Source: an uncultured Pelagibacteraceae bacterium (GTDB lineage: Bacteria > Pseudomonadota > Alphaproteobacteria > Pelagibacterales > Pelagibacteraceae). From it: 64,000 bases of DNA. Where the stretch lies: NCBI GenBank assembly GCA_902596975.1, contig CACJWS010000006.1, positions 1 to 64,000 on the forward strand, written 5' to 3'. Both the position numbers and the translations under genes were made by a program. The notes under the pieces are model-generated. The model worked only from the letters and a program-made list of their open reading frames with translations. It did not search any database and was not told where the DNA came from. Of the stretch, positions 20,782 to 31,319 are shown one piece after another (the first letter of the stretch is position 1; every line of letters begins with the position of its first letter).

Positions 20782-22335
20782 ATGTTAAATAGAAGAGCAG
20801 ATAAATTAGAATTAATAAGAATAGCAGAAGCAGTAGCATTAGAAAAATCTATTGATAAAGAGTTAATTATTGGATCAATGGAAAACGGTATTGCAAAAGC
20901 AGCTAAATCCAAGTTTGGATCTGAAAATGAAATCAAAGTTGAAATTGACAGAGAAAATGGTGAAATTGGAATATTTAGAAAATTAGTAATTGTAGAAAAA
21001 CCTGAAAATTCAAACTTAGAAATAACCCTTAATGATGCTATTAAACTTAACGGAAGTAATGAGGGAAAGCAAATTGGGGACGAGGTACTTCAACCTTTGC
21101 CATCTTTTGATTTTGGCAGAATAGCAGCTCAAACTGCAAAACAAGTAATTAGTTTCAACGTTAGGGAAGCAGAAAGAGAGAGACAATATAACGATTTTAA
21201 AGACAAAATTGATACTATCTTAAGCGGTATAGTTAAAAGATTAGAATTCGGAAACGTTATTGTTGATCTTGGAAGAACTGAAGCAATTATTCAAAAAAAT
21301 GAAATGATCCCAAGAGAAAATATAAAGGCAGGAGACAGAGTAAAAGCATATTGCTTAGACGTAAGAAGAGAACCAAGAGGACAACAAATTTTTCTTTCTC
21401 GAGCACATCCTAAATTCATGGAAAAACTTTTCATTCAAGAGGTTCCAGAAATATATGATGGACTTATTGAGATTAAATCATCCTCAAGAGATCCAGGTAG
21501 CAGAGCTAAAATATGTGTGAGAGCAATTGATACATCTTTAGATCCAGTGGGAGCGTGTGTAGGTATGAGGGGGAGTAGAGTGCAGGCAGTTGTAAACGAA
21601 CTTCAAGGTGAAAAAATCGATATAGTTAACTGGTCAGAAGACCCAGCAGTTGTAGTAGCAAATGCACTTTCTCCAGCAGAGGTACAAAGAGTTAATGTAG
21701 ATGAACAGGGAAGAAAGCTAGATGTTATTTTAACCGAGGAGAATTTGAGCAAAGCAATTGGAAGAAGGGGCCAAAATGTTAGATTGGCAACTAAATTAAT
21801 GAATTACGAAATTAACATTATGACTGATCAAGAAGATTCGGAAAGAAGACAAATTGAATTTAAAGAGAAAACAGATAATTTTGTAAAAAATTTAGAACTA
21901 GATGAAACGTTAGGACAATTACTAGTCGCAGAAGGATTTTCATCAATAGACGACATTAAAGATAGTAATCCTGAAGCTTTAATGAAAATAGAAGGCATTG
22001 AAGAGGAGACTGCTAAAGAATTAATTGAAAGAGCTAAAGAATTTTATGAAAAAGACCAAGAGGAAATCTCTAAAAGAATTAAAGACTTAGGGCTAGAGAA
22101 TGATTTAATTAATCACAAAGGTTTGACACCTGGAATGCTTGTAACATTAGGTGAACAGAAAATATTAACACTAAACGATTTTGCAGATTTGGCATCTGAT
22201 GAATTGACAGGTGGATATGATGTTGTCAAAGGTGAAAGAGTAAGAATTAAAGGGTATTTAGAAGATTTTGCTCTTTCAAAAAAAGAAGCTGATGATTTGA
22301 TTATGTCAGCAAGAGACATTGTGTATCAAGATTGA
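20782..22335 (+). CDS. nusA: Transcription termination/antitermination factor NusA
   Basis: S1/KH domains: DPVGACVGMRGSRVQAVVNELQGEKIDIVNWSEDP; SKAIGRRGQNVRLATKL. Confidence 0.97.
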   Translation: MLNRRADKLELIRIAEAVALEKSIDKELIIGSMENGIAKAAKSKFGSENEIKVEIDRENGEIGIFRKLVIVEKPENSNLEITLNDAIKLNGSNEGKQIGDEVLQPLPSFDFGRIAAQTAKQVISFNVREAERERQYNDFKDKIDTILSGIVKRLEFGNVIVDLGRTEAIIQKNEMIPRENIKAGDRVKAYCLDVRREPRGQQIFLSRAHPKFMEKLFIQEVPEIYDGLIEIKSSSRDPGSRAKICVRAIDTSLDPVGACVGMRGSRVQAVVNELQGEKIDIVNWSEDPAVVVANALSPAEVQRVNVDEQGRKLDVILTEENLSKAIGRRGQNVRLATKLMNYEINIMTDQEDSERRQIEFKEKTDNFVKNLELDETLGQLLVAEGFSSIDDIKDSNPEALMKIEGIEEETAKELIERAKEFYEKDQEEISKRIKDLGLENDLINHKGLTPGMLVTLGEQKILTLNDFADLASDELTGGYDVVKGERVRIKGYLEDFALSKKEADDLIMSARDIVYQD

Positions 22336-22345
22336 GAGATGAAAA

Positions 22346-24562
22346 ATGGAAAAGAAAAAACTAAAGTTATCAATTTCTGGAGCGTCCAAGAAAACAATTA
22401 ATAGTATTGAACAAGCAAAATCTCAATCAAAAAATACAGTTGTAATTGAAAAAAGATCTCCAAGGTTCGGAGGTAAGCCAAATTTTTCTAGGGGTGCAAA
22501 GTCAGCGGAAAGTAAATCACAAAGTACATTTTCAAAAAAAATAAGTTTTCATAAACCTTCATCTCCAATAACATCTGATTTCGAAAAAAGGAAATTGGCA
22601 GAACAAAGAGCTACAAGAAGATTAAAAGGTGAAAATTCTCAAAAAGAAAATAAATCTTCTAAATCGGAAGGCAAAAGAAGAGAATTAAAGCTTACAGTAT
22701 CTAGAGCCTTAAGTGGAGATGATATTGGTACGAGATCAAGAAGTCTTGCTTCTTTAAAAAGAGCAAAGCAAAAAGAAAACAGATTACTAAACAAAGAGGA
22801 AACAAAAGAGAATTTTAAACCAGTTAAAAGGGATATTAATATACCCGAGGTGATTACCATAAGAGAACTGGCGAATAGAATGGCCGAGCAGTCTAGCAGT
22901 ATAATAAAACATTTGATGGGTATGGGAGTAACAGTAACAATTAATCATACAATAGACTCAGATACAGCAGAGTATTTAGTTAAAGAATTTGGACATAACC
23001 CAGTGAAAGAGCAAAAAGCAGAGGAAATCTTAGAAAAAATTAAAGAAATAAAAACCCAAAATCTAAAAAGTAGAGCTCCAATCGTAACGGTTATGGGTCA
23101 TGTAGATCATGGTAAGACATCTGTTTTAGATACTTTAAGAAAAGCTAATGTTGTTTCTGGTGAATTTGGAGGTATTACGCAACATATCGGTGCATATCAG
23201 ATAACACATGAAAAAAATAAAATAACTTTTATCGATACTCCTGGTCATGCAGCTTTCACCGAAATGCGGGCAAGAGGTTCAAAGTTAACTGATATTGTAA
23301 TTCTCGTAGTAGCTGCTGATGATGGAGTAAAACCTCAAACAATAGAGTCAATAAAACATGCAAAAGCTGCAAGAGTACCAATTGTTGTTGCAATAAATAA
23401 ATGTGACCTTCCTGAAGCTGATCCTCAAAAAATTAAAAATCAACTTTTAGAATATGAGTTAATAGCTGAAGATTTATCAGGAGATACATTGATGGTAGAA
23501 ATATCGACTAAAACAAAACAAAATTTAGATAAATTAGTTGAAAGTGTTATTTTGCAAGCAGAGATATTAGACCTAAAAACTGATTTTGATACTGATGCAA
23601 AGGGCATAGTATTGGAGTCTAAAATTGATGTAGGAAGAGGACCAATTGCAAATATCATTATTACTGCAGGAACTTTAAAAAAGGGTGATTATTTTGTTAG
23701 CGGTTTAAAGTGGGGAAAAGTTAGAGCCATAATAAATGATCAGGGGAAACAAATTGATATAGCTGAACCTTCAACACCAATTGAGATACTAGGAATTAAT
23801 GGAGCGGCAAAATCAGGAGATGACTTTATCGTTCTAAAAACTGAAAAAGAAGCAAAATCTTTATCTGATGGCAGAATACAAGAGTCAAAAGAGAGCAAAA
23901 ATCTGTTATCCTTTGTTACCCAAGACTCTGCTTTTAAAGATACATCATCTGAGGAATTAAATATTATTATAAAATCAGATGTTCATGGTTCCTCAGAAGC
24001 TATAAAAAATGCTATAAATCAAATTAAACATGATGAGGTGAAGCCAAAAATACTTTTATCAGATATTGGAATGGTTACAGAAACTGATGTAACATTAGCA
24101 AAAGCGTCTAATGCTGTAATTATAGCCTTTAATGTAAAACCTAGCAAGGAAGCTAAAAAAAGAGCTGAACAAGAAAAAATTTCAATCTCTAATTTTAATA
24201 TTATTTATGAAGTTTTAGATTTTATAAAAAATAAAATGTCTGGTCTATTAACACCAGAAGTAGATGAAAAGATCATTGGAACTGCAGAGATATTGGAAAT
24301 ATTTAAAGTTTCAAAAGTCGGCAAGGTTGCAGGATCAAAAGTAACAGATGGAGAAATTACTCAAGACTCTAGTGCAAGAGTAATCAGAGATGGTGCTATA
24401 ATTTTTAATGGAAAAATAGGTTCTATATTCAGGGAAAAAAACCAAACGAAACAAGTATCTGCTGGTTTAGAATGTGGAATAACACTAAAAGATTTTGTTG
24501 ATTTCCAGAAAAATGACGTAATTGAAGTATATAATTCTACAATAACAGAGAGAACAATATAA
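22346..24562 (+). CDS. infB: Translation initiation factor IF-2
   Basis: APIVTVMGHVDHGKTSVLDTLRKANVVSGEFGGITQHIGAYQI, DTPGHAAF, NKCDLP. Confidence 0.98.
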   Translation: MEKKKLKLSISGASKKTINSIEQAKSQSKNTVVIEKRSPRFGGKPNFSRGAKSAESKSQSTFSKKISFHKPSSPITSDFEKRKLAEQRATRRLKGENSQKENKSSKSEGKRRELKLTVSRALSGDDIGTRSRSLASLKRAKQKENRLLNKEETKENFKPVKRDINIPEVITIRELANRMAEQSSSIIKHLMGMGVTVTINHTIDSDTAEYLVKEFGHNPVKEQKAEEILEKIKEIKTQNLKSRAPIVTVMGHVDHGKTSVLDTLRKANVVSGEFGGITQHIGAYQITHEKNKITFIDTPGHAAFTEMRARGSKLTDIVILVVAADDGVKPQTIESIKHAKAARVPIVVAINKCDLPEADPQKIKNQLLEYELIAEDLSGDTLMVEISTKTKQNLDKLVESVILQAEILDLKTDFDTDAKGIVLESKIDVGRGPIANIIITAGTLKKGDYFVSGLKWGKVRAIINDQGKQIDIAEPSTPIEILGINGAAKSGDDFIVLKTEKEAKSLSDGRIQESKESKNLLSFVTQDSAFKDTSSEELNIIIKSDVHGSSEAIKNAINQIKHDEVKPKILLSDIGMVTETDVTLAKASNAVIIAFNVKPSKEAKKRAEQEKISISNFNIIYEVLDFIKNKMSGLLTPEVDEKIIGTAEILEIFKVSKVGKVAGSKVTDGEITQDSSARVIRDGAIIFNGKIGSIFREKNQTKQVSAGLECGITLKDFVDFQKNDVIEVYNSTITERTI

Positions 24563-24927
24563 TGACTAGTTTAGGGAAACCAGTTACCCAAAGGCAACTA
24601 AGAGTTGGTGAAATGATAAAACAAGCATTAGGAATGTTATTTATAAGAGATGAAGCAAAATTGCCAAACTTATCTACCAAAGAAATAACAGTTACCGAAG
24701 TAAGAATGTCTCCAGATTTAAAGACAGCAAAAGTTTTTGTAATGCCTTTAGGCGGAAAAGACGCTGAAGAGGTTGTTGCTAAATTAAAAGAATTTTCATT
24801 TGTAATAAGAAAAGTCTTGTCAAAAAAGATAGTAATGAAATTTTTACCAAAGCTATTTTTTGTTAAAGATGATTCTTTCGAGTACGCAGAAAAAATTGAA
24901 AATTTAATAAAACAAACAAATAAATAA
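24562..24927 (+). CDS. rbfA: Ribosome-binding factor A
   Basis: RVGEMIKQALGMLFIRDEAKLP...ITVTEVRMSPDLKTAKVFVMPLG. Confidence 0.94.
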   Translation: MTSLGKPVTQRQLRVGEMIKQALGMLFIRDEAKLPNLSTKEITVTEVRMSPDLKTAKVFVMPLGGKDAEEVVAKLKEFSFVIRKVLSKKIVMKFLPKLFFVKDDSFEYAEKIENLIKQTNK

Positions 24928-24936
24928 GGAAAAAAA

Positions 24937-25185
24937 ATGACAAACAAAGTAAAAGAACTCTCAATTCATGATAAGGATACAGGTTCTTCAGAGGTTCAAG
25001 TTGCTCAATTAACAGACAAAATTGAGAACTTGTCTAAACATATTAAACAGTTCAAAAAAGATAAACACTCATCTGTTGGACTTTTAAGAGCAGTAAATAG
25101 AAGAAAAAAATTATTAGACTATTTAAAGAAAAATAAAATGGAGTCTTATAAAGAAGTAATATCAAAATTAAATTTAAGGAAGTAA
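24937..25185 (+). CDS. rpsO: 30S ribosomal protein S15
   Basis: DTGSSEVQVAQLTDKIENLSKHIKQFKKDKHSSVGLLRAVNRRKKLLDYLKK. Confidence 0.98.
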   Translation: MTNKVKELSIHDKDTGSSEVQVAQLTDKIENLSKHIKQFKKDKHSSVGLLRAVNRRKKLLDYLKKNKMESYKEVISKLNLRK

Positions 25186-27258
25186 ATGTTTAAAGTTGTA
25201 AAGAAAGAAATAGAAATAGCAGGAAAAAAAATTAGTTTAGAAACAGGTAAAATAGCAAGACAAGCAGATGGTGCAATTATAGCTCAGTGCGGAGAAACAG
25301 TAGTTTTAGCAACAGCAGTTGGAGCCAAAAAAGTCAATCCAGATATGGATTACTTTCCTTTGTCAGTAAATTATCAAGAAAAATATTATGCAGCTGGTAA
25401 AATTCCAGGTGGATATTTCAAAAGAGAAGCAAGACCAACTGATAGTGAAACATTAATTTCAAGATTAATTGATAGACCTATTAGACCATTATTCCCAGAA
25501 GAATTTAAAAACGAAGTTCAGGTACTACCAACTGTGATATCTTATGACAAAGAGAACGAAGCAGATATTTTATCAATAATTGCTTCATCAGCTGCATTAG
25601 CAATTTCAGGAATGCCATTTTTAGGCCCAGTAGGTGCGTCTAGAGTTGGCTTTATTAAAGGAGAATACGTTCTTAACCCTACCAAAGCACAACTTAAAGA
25701 TTCTAAATTAGATCTTGTGGTGGCTGGAACAAAAGACGCGGTTTTAATGGTTGAGTCTGAAGCAAGTGGTTTAACTGAAGAGGAAATGTTAAATGCTGTT
25801 AAGTACGGTCACGAAGGATTTGTTCCTGTAATCGAGATGATCGAGGATCTAGCCAAAGAATGCAAAAAACCTGGTTGGGTATTAGAGAAAAAAGATCTTT
25901 CAGAAGTAAAAAATAAATTGGAAAGCGAATTTACTGAGGAACTTAAAAAAGCATTTTCAATAAAAGATAAACAGGAAAGATCAAATTTAATTTCTGAGAT
26001 AACTGATAAAGCAAAAAAACTTTATGAAGAAAATGAAAATTATACAGATCTTGATGTAAGTTCTGAACTTAAAAATTTAGAAAAAAGAATCGTAAGAACA
26101 GATATTCTTAAAAATAAAAATAGAATTGATGGTAGAGGTCTTGCAGATGTTAGACCAATTATGTGTGAAGTTGGAATTCTTCCAAGAGTACATGGCTCTG
26201 CCTTGTTTACTCGAGGAGAAACACAAGCAATAGTTACAACTACACTCGGAACATCTGATGATGAACAAAAAATAGAAAGTTTGGAGGGTCTACAAAAAGA
26301 GAGATTTATGCTTCATTATAATTTTCCACCTTTCTCTGTAGGAGAAACTGGTAGAATAGGTACTGGTAGAAGAGAAATTGGACATGGAAAATTAGCTTGG
26401 AGAGCAATAAATTCATCTTTGCCTTCAAAGGAAAGTTTTCCATATACATTTAGAATTGTATCAGAGATAACCGAGTCAAATGGTTCGTCATCAATGGCAA
26501 CTGTTTGTGGTTCATCTTTAGCATTGATGGATGCAGGTGTACCAATTAAAGAACCAGTCGCTGGTATTGCAATGGGATTAATTAAAGAAGGAGACGACTT
26601 CAGCGTTCTTTCAGATATTCTTGGAGATGAAGATCACCTAGGTGATATGGACTTTAAAGTTGCTGGAACTAAAGATGGAATAACATCTCTTCAAATGGAC
26701 ATTAAAATCACAGGAATAACATTTGAAATTATGGAGCAAGCCTTAAAACAGGCAAAAGATGGAAGAATTCATATTCTAGGTGAAATGAATAAAGCTTTAT
26801 CTAAATCAAGGGAAGATGTTGGAAAACATACTCCTAAGATGGAAAAAATTACTGTAGATAAAAAAGATATTGCGACAGTTATTGGAAAAGGTGGAGCAAC
26901 TATAAGAGAAATAGTCGAGGTATCTGGTGCCAAAGTTGACATCAATGATGAAGGTGAAGTAACAGTAGCTGCTCCAGATGAGGAATCAAGAAACAAAGCT
27001 ATGCAAATGATTAAAGACTTAACTGCTAAAGCTGAACTCAATAAAATTTACAATGGAAAAGTAATGAAAATTATGGAGTTTGGTGCGTTTGTTAATTTCC
27101 TAGGAAAACAAGATGGTCTTGTTCACATATCAGAGCTTGCTGATAAAAGAGTCGGCAAAGTAACTGATGTAGTAAAAGAAGGTGATGAAGTTAAAGTTAA
27201 AGTAATAGGCTTTGATAGAGGAAAAGTTAAGTTATCAATTAAACAAGCTGCAATATAA
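25186..27258 (+). CDS. pnp: Polyribonucleotide nucleotidyltransferase
   Basis: Two RNase PH domains, KH ([17 protein letters not shown]) and S1 ([20 protein letters not shown]). Confidence 0.98.
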   Translation: MFKVVKKEIEIAGKKISLETGKIARQADGAIIAQCGETVVLATAVGAKKVNPDMDYFPLSVNYQEKYYAAGKIPGGYFKREARPTDSETLISRLIDRPIRPLFPEEFKNEVQVLPTVISYDKENEADILSIIASSAALAISGMPFLGPVGASRVGFIKGEYVLNPTKAQLKDSKLDLVVAGTKDAVLMVESEASGLTEEEMLNAVKYGHEGFVPVIEMIEDLAKECKKPGWVLEKKDLSEVKNKLESEFTEELKKAFSIKDKQERSNLISEITDKAKKLYEENENYTDLDVSSELKNLEKRIVRTDILKNKNRIDGRGLADVRPIMCEVGILPRVHGSALFTRGETQAIVTTTLGTSDDEQKIESLEGLQKERFMLHYNFPPFSVGETGRIGTGRREIGHGKLAWRAINSSLPSKESFPYTFRIVSEITESNGSSSMATVCGSSLALMDAGVPIKEPVAGIAMGLIKEGDDFSVLSDILGDEDHLGDMDFKVAGTKDGITSLQMDIKITGITFEIMEQALKQAKDGRIHILGEMNKALSKSREDVGKHTPKMEKITVDKKDIATVIGKGGATIREIVEVSGAKVDINDEGEVTVAAPDEESRNKAMQMIKDLTAKAELNKIYNGKVMKIMEFGAFVNFLGKQDGLVHISELADKRVGKVTDVVKEGDEVKVKVIGFDRGKVKLSIKQAAI

Positions 27259-27273
27259 ATTTATAGGAGAAAT

Positions 27274-27636
27274 ATGAAAAAATTTGATGATTTAATGAGC
27301 GTAAGCAATAAAATTGAAAATATCAGCGCTAGTAATGCAAAAGAAAAGCTAAATGACCCAAATGTTCAATTTATCGATGTTAGGGATAAAGAGAGCTTTT
27401 CAAAAGGCACGATCGGTAATGCAATTCACTTAGATAGAGGTTTGTTAGAATTTTATTTAGCAGAAGGAAGTCCTCTTGAAAAAGATATGTTTAAAAATAA
27501 TCCTGATAAAGAATATGTGGTTTTTTGTGGTGTTGGTGGACAAGGAACATTAGCAACCAAAACTATGAAGGATATGGGGGTTAAAAATGTCAAAAATATC
27601 ACTGGTGGCATGAAAGAGTGGGAAAAGATCAAGTAA
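27274..27636 (+). CDS. Rhodanese-domain protein
   Basis: VQFIDVRDKESFSKGTIGNAIHLDRG, VFCGVGGQGTLATKTMKDMG (Cys loop), ITGGMKEWEK. Confidence 0.9.
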   Translation: MKKFDDLMSVSNKIENISASNAKEKLNDPNVQFIDVRDKESFSKGTIGNAIHLDRGLLEFYLAEGSPLEKDMFKNNPDKEYVVFCGVGGQGTLATKTMKDMGVKNVKNITGGMKEWEKIK

Positions 27637-27663
27637 AAAATAATTATAATAAATTACAATAGA

Positions 27664-27816
27664 ATGAAGCTTTTAAAAAACTTTAAGTTAGAACTACAGA
27701 AAAATAAATATGGAAGATATTTATTTCTTGGTAGTTTTGCTTTTTTTTTTATTAAAGGTTTAATTTGGTTAGGTATTTTTATTGCTGTTGGCTTAGGTAT
27801 TACTAATTCTTTTTAA
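27664..27816 (+). CDS. Small membrane protein (50 aa), not in ORF track
   Basis: Manual translation MKLLKNFKLELQKNKYGRYLFLGSFAFFFIKGLIWLGIFIAVGLGITNSF*; one or two hydrophobic helices after a basic N-terminus. Confidence 0.65.
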   Translation: MKLLKNFKLELQKNKYGRYLFLGSFAFFFIKGLIWLGIFIAVGLGITNSF

Positions 27817-28202
27817 ATTAAGACAATTACCAACAAAATCATTTGCACAAAATTTATTACCACAGAAACAAAGTGTGATTGTTTAAATTTTTTATCCTGC
27901 TTTTCATCTCTGAACTTATTTATCAGTGGCATTAGTACAAAATTTGATACAGCAAATAATACCGCAATACTTAAAATTAAATAAAAATCTAAGGAAAAAA
28001 TTTTTAGTATTATAAAGCAAATTAAAACTAAAATACTAATAGCTAAATTAACAGTGTAGTAATAAGGAAATATTTTTCTTATAAATTTTCTAGCATTTTC
28101 CTCATCTAATGCAGTGAAAGTTACAGGCGCCACAACAAAAGAAAAGAAGAGCATAATTCCCAATATAATAGTTGTTAGATAAATACTAATTTGTTCCATC
28201 AT
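27813..28202 (-). CDS. DUF4149-like integral membrane protein
   Basis: Four predicted TM helices; FSFVVAPVTFTALDEENARKFIRKIFPYYY motif. Confidence 0.7.
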   Translation of the reverse strand: MMEQISIYLTTIILGIMLFFSFVVAPVTFTALDEENARKFIRKIFPYYYTVNLAISILVLICFIILKIFSLDFYLILSIAVLFAVSNFVLMPLINKFRDEKQDKKFKQSHFVSVVINFVQMILLVIVLI

Positions 28203-28226
28203 AATTTAACTAAATTTAACTAAGTT

Positions 28227-29030
28227 TCAGGTAATGTTCTTAGGATCTGGCATTCCAACTTTATTGTAACCAGCATCCACATAATGAATTTCTCCAGTAA
28301 CACCACCTGCCATATCGCTTAAAAGATATAATGCTGAATTTCCAACATCAAGATTATCAACATTTCTTTTTAAGAACGAATGATCAGCATTCCACTTGTA
28401 AAGAAATTTAGCATCGCCAATGGCAGATGCAGCTAGTGTTTTGATTGGACCCGCACTTATTGCATTAACTCTAATATTCTTTGCTCCCAGATCCCTTGCT
28501 AGATATTTAACACTAGACTCTAGTGCAGCTTTACATACTCCCATTACATTATAATTAGGTATGGCTTTATTTGCTTCATAACTCAAAGTAATCATACTGC
28601 CACCTTGCTTCATTATTTTAGATGCCTCTCTAGCAACTTCAGTAAATGAAAAACAAGATATTAACATACTTCTTAAAAAGTTTTCTCTAGTTGTATTTAA
28701 ATATTCTCCTGATAACTCGGACTTATCTGAAAATGCAATTGCATGCACAATAAAATCAATTTCTCCCCATTGACTTTTTACGTCTTCAAAAAGTTTTATA
28801 ACTTCCTCTTTTTTTTCTACATCACAGCTAAATGTTACATTTGAATTTAATTTTTCCGCAAGTGGAACAACTCTTTTTTTTAAAGCATCACCTAAATATG
28901 TAAAAGCTAACTCTGCTCCAGCCTCTGCTAGTTTTTGCGATATACCCCATGCAATTGACCTCTCATTAGCAACGCCCATGATAAGACCTTTTTTTCCCCT
29001 CATTAAACTCATAGATCTAAACTTTCTCAA
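28227..29030 (-). CDS. fabI: Enoyl-[acyl-carrier-protein] reductase FabI
   Basis: [59 protein letters not shown]. Confidence 0.96.
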   Translation of the reverse strand: MRKFRSMSLMRGKKGLIMGVANERSIAWGISQKLAEAGAELAFTYLGDALKKRVVPLAEKLNSNVTFSCDVEKKEEVIKLFEDVKSQWGEIDFIVHAIAFSDKSELSGEYLNTTRENFLRSMLISCFSFTEVAREASKIMKQGGSMITLSYEANKAIPNYNVMGVCKAALESSVKYLARDLGAKNIRVNAISAGPIKTLAASAIGDAKFLYKWNADHSFLKRNVDNLDVGNSALYLLSDMAGGVTGEIHYVDAGYNKVGMPDPKNIT

Positions 29031-30228
29031 ACACTAACGTTGCATTAGTTCCACCAAAACCAAAGCTGTTAGACATTATTGCATTTAAATTTACGTCTTT
29101 TTCAACTTGTGTAACAATCGGATAGTTTTTTGCTTCGTCATCCATTTCTGAAATATTTGCTGAAGCTGAAATAAAATTGTTCTTCATCATTATCAAACTA
29201 TAAATTGCTTCGTGAACTGAAGTTGCACCTAATGAATGACCTGACAAAGATTTAGTAGAACTTATCTTAGGTTTATAGTCTGGGAAAGCCTCACCAACTG
29301 CTTTTAATTCTGTAATATCTCCTACAGGTGTTGATGTCCCGTGGGTATTAATGTAGTCAATTTTATTTTTTGAAGTTGCTAGAGCCATTTTCATACATCT
29401 CACTGCTCCCTCACCAGATGGTGCAACCATATCATAGCCATCTGATGTTGCTCCATATCCAGTTAATTCTGCGTATATTTTAGCACCTCTTGCTTTGGCA
29501 TGTTCGTATTCTTCTAAAACAAGGACTCCACCACCACCAGCAATCACAAAACCATCTCTTGTTTTATCATATGGTCTTGAAGCTTTTTCAGGGGTATTGT
29601 TATATTTTGATGATAGTGCAGTCATGGCATCAAACATTGCAGTCATAGCAAAGTGAACCTCATCACTACCACCTGCAAAAATAATATCTTGTTTTCCTAA
29701 TTGAATAAGTTCCATTGCGTTACCAATACAATGACCGCTCGTCGCGCATGCAGAACTTATTGTGTAATTAGTGCCTTTTATTTTAAATGGAACTGCTAGA
29801 GTGGCAGAAGCAGTACTTGCCATAGTTCTTGGAACTATAAATGGACCCATTTTTTTTGGATTTTTTTCTCTAGTTTTATCTGATGCTAAAATCACATTTT
29901 CAATTGATGGTCCTCCCGATCCCATGACCATACCTGTTGAAATATTACTAACCTCATTTTCTTCTAATCCAGAGTCTTTAACTGCTTCACTCATTGCAAC
30001 ATAATTATATGCTGATCCAGCACCCATAAACCTAATAACTTTTCTATCAATATAATCTTCTAATTTGATATTAGGTTTACCATGAACATGGCTTTTTAAA
30101 TTATGCTCTTTGTATTCCTCAGAAAATGTTATTCCTGATTTTGTATTAACTAATGATTGATAAACCTCATCTTGATTATTTCCTAAACATGAAACTACAC
30201 CAAGTCCTGTTACAACTACTCTTTTCAT
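29017..30228 (-). CDS. fabB: Beta-ketoacyl-ACP synthase I FabB
   Basis: [29 protein letters not shown] active-site Cys, [23 protein letters not shown]; next to fabA. Confidence 0.95.
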   Translation of the reverse strand: MKRVVVTGLGVVSCLGNNQDEVYQSLVNTKSGITFSEEYKEHNLKSHVHGKPNIKLEDYIDRKVIRFMGAGSAYNYVAMSEAVKDSGLEENEVSNISTGMVMGSGGPSIENVILASDKTREKNPKKMGPFIVPRTMASTASATLAVPFKIKGTNYTISSACATSGHCIGNAMELIQLGKQDIIFAGGSDEVHFAMTAMFDAMTALSSKYNNTPEKASRPYDKTRDGFVIAGGGGVLVLEEYEHAKARGAKIYAELTGYGATSDGYDMVAPSGEGAVRCMKMALATSKNKIDYINTHGTSTPVGDITELKAVGEAFPDYKPKISSTKSLSGHSLGATSVHEAIYSLIMMKNNFISASANISEMDDEAKNYPIVTQVEKDVNLNAIMSNSFGFGGTNATLVFEKV

Positions 30229-30728
30229 TATTTAAATAATCCTACCTTAAGATTTTCTGCACTATAAATCTTTTTTCCATCAGCAAGCAATATTCCATTC
30301 GCAAGACCTACAGTTGTTTCTCCTTTAACAAGAATTCTTTTCATATCTATTTCATATGTTGCCATTTTGACATTTTTAAGAACTTCCCCAGTGAATTTTA
30401 CAGTGCTAACACCTAATGCTCTACCTCTTCCTGGATTTCCAAGCCAACCAAGAAAAAAGCCAACTAGCTGCCACATAGCATCTAAACCAAGACAACCTGG
30501 CATAACTGGATCTTCTCTAAAATGACAATCAAAGAACCACAAATTATCCTTAATATCAAGTTCGGCTTTCATTGAACCTTTTTTATAAAAACCCTCACTC
30601 TCAGTTATTTCTGTAATTCTATCAAACATTAGCATTGGTGGAGAAGGTAATTTTGCATTGCCTGGACCAAATAACTTACCATTAGCGCAATCAATTAGTT
30701 CGTCGTAATTAAAGGAACTTTTTTTCAT
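30228..30728 (-). CDS. fabA: 3-hydroxydecanoyl-ACP dehydratase FabA
   Basis: [52 protein letters not shown]. Confidence 0.97.
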   Translation of the reverse strand: MKKSSFNYDELIDCANGKLFGPGNAKLPSPPMLMFDRITEITESEGFYKKGSMKAELDIKDNLWFFDCHFREDPVMPGCLGLDAMWQLVGFFLGWLGNPGRGRALGVSTVKFTGEVLKNVKMATYEIDMKRILVKGETTVGLANGILLADGKKIYSAENLKVGLFK

Positions 30729-30778
30729 AATTTTGTAATCTTATTACTTGATTTAGGTACATTATAATATACAAATAG

Positions 30779-30795
30779 TTTAGAATAGTTTTAAA
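30779..30795. promoter_or_regulatory. Candidate Irr (ICE-like) box upstream of the irr-like gene
   Basis: TTTAGAATAGTTTTAAA resembles the alphaproteobacterial Irr control element pattern TTTAGAA-NN-ATTCTAAA as I recall it; lies 6 nt before the ATG. Confidence 0.45.
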
Positions 30796-30801
30796 TTGCT
30801 A

Positions 30802-31212
30802 ATGACTAGTAAACAAGAATTTATTGAAAAACTAAGAAACTCTAACTTAAGACCAACTAAACAAAGAATAAATATATGCGAGGTTTTATTTAATAGAGAT
30901 AAAACTTTCCATTTCACAATAAACGACTTATTCAATTTGATAAAAGATAAAACTGGAGAGAAAGTTTCTTTAGCAACTGTTTACAATACAGTTCATGCAT
31001 TTCATAAAAAAGGATATTTAAAAGAAATACCTATTAATGCTAATCAAACTTATTTTGATACAAATGTCACAGATCATCACCACTTTTTCGATGTTAAAGA
31101 GGAAAAGCTTATTGATCTTAAAAATGAGGATGTAGGACCAATAGAAATTCAAAAATCTATACCTGGAAAAAAAATTAAATCAGTTGAAGTTTTAGTTAAA
31201 TTAGAAGACTAA
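30802..31212 (+). CDS. irr: Fur-superfamily regulator, Irr-like
   Basis: LRPTKQRINICEVLFN...VSLATVYNTVHAFHKKGYLKEIPINANQTYFDTNVTDHHHFFDVKEEKLIDL; HHH motif typical of Irr. ATG 30802 preferred over TTG 30796. Confidence 0.82.
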   Translation: MTSKQEFIEKLRNSNLRPTKQRINICEVLFNRDKTFHFTINDLFNLIKDKTGEKVSLATVYNTVHAFHKKGYLKEIPINANQTYFDTNVTDHHHFFDVKEEKLIDLKNEDVGPIEIQKSIPGKKIKSVEVLVKLED

Positions 31213-31258
31213 GTTTTCAAAATTACATCATAAATATTCTGACTTATTGACAATCTTC

Positions 31259-31275
31259 TTTAGAATAATTATAAA
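31259..31275. promoter_or_regulatory. Candidate Irr (ICE-like) box upstream of katG
   Basis: TTTAGAATAATTATAAA, one mismatch to TTTAGAA-NN-ATTCTAAA; the core TAGAATAATTAT recurs about 24 bp downstream (31284 onward). Confidence 0.5.
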
Positions 31276-31319
31276 AAAGGAAATAGAATAATTATTAATA
31301 CTAAAGGAGATAAATAATA

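Noticed and set aside
24537-24947. Minus-strand 136-aa ORF over rbfA
   Set aside because: Antisense shadow of rbfA; no recognisable domain.
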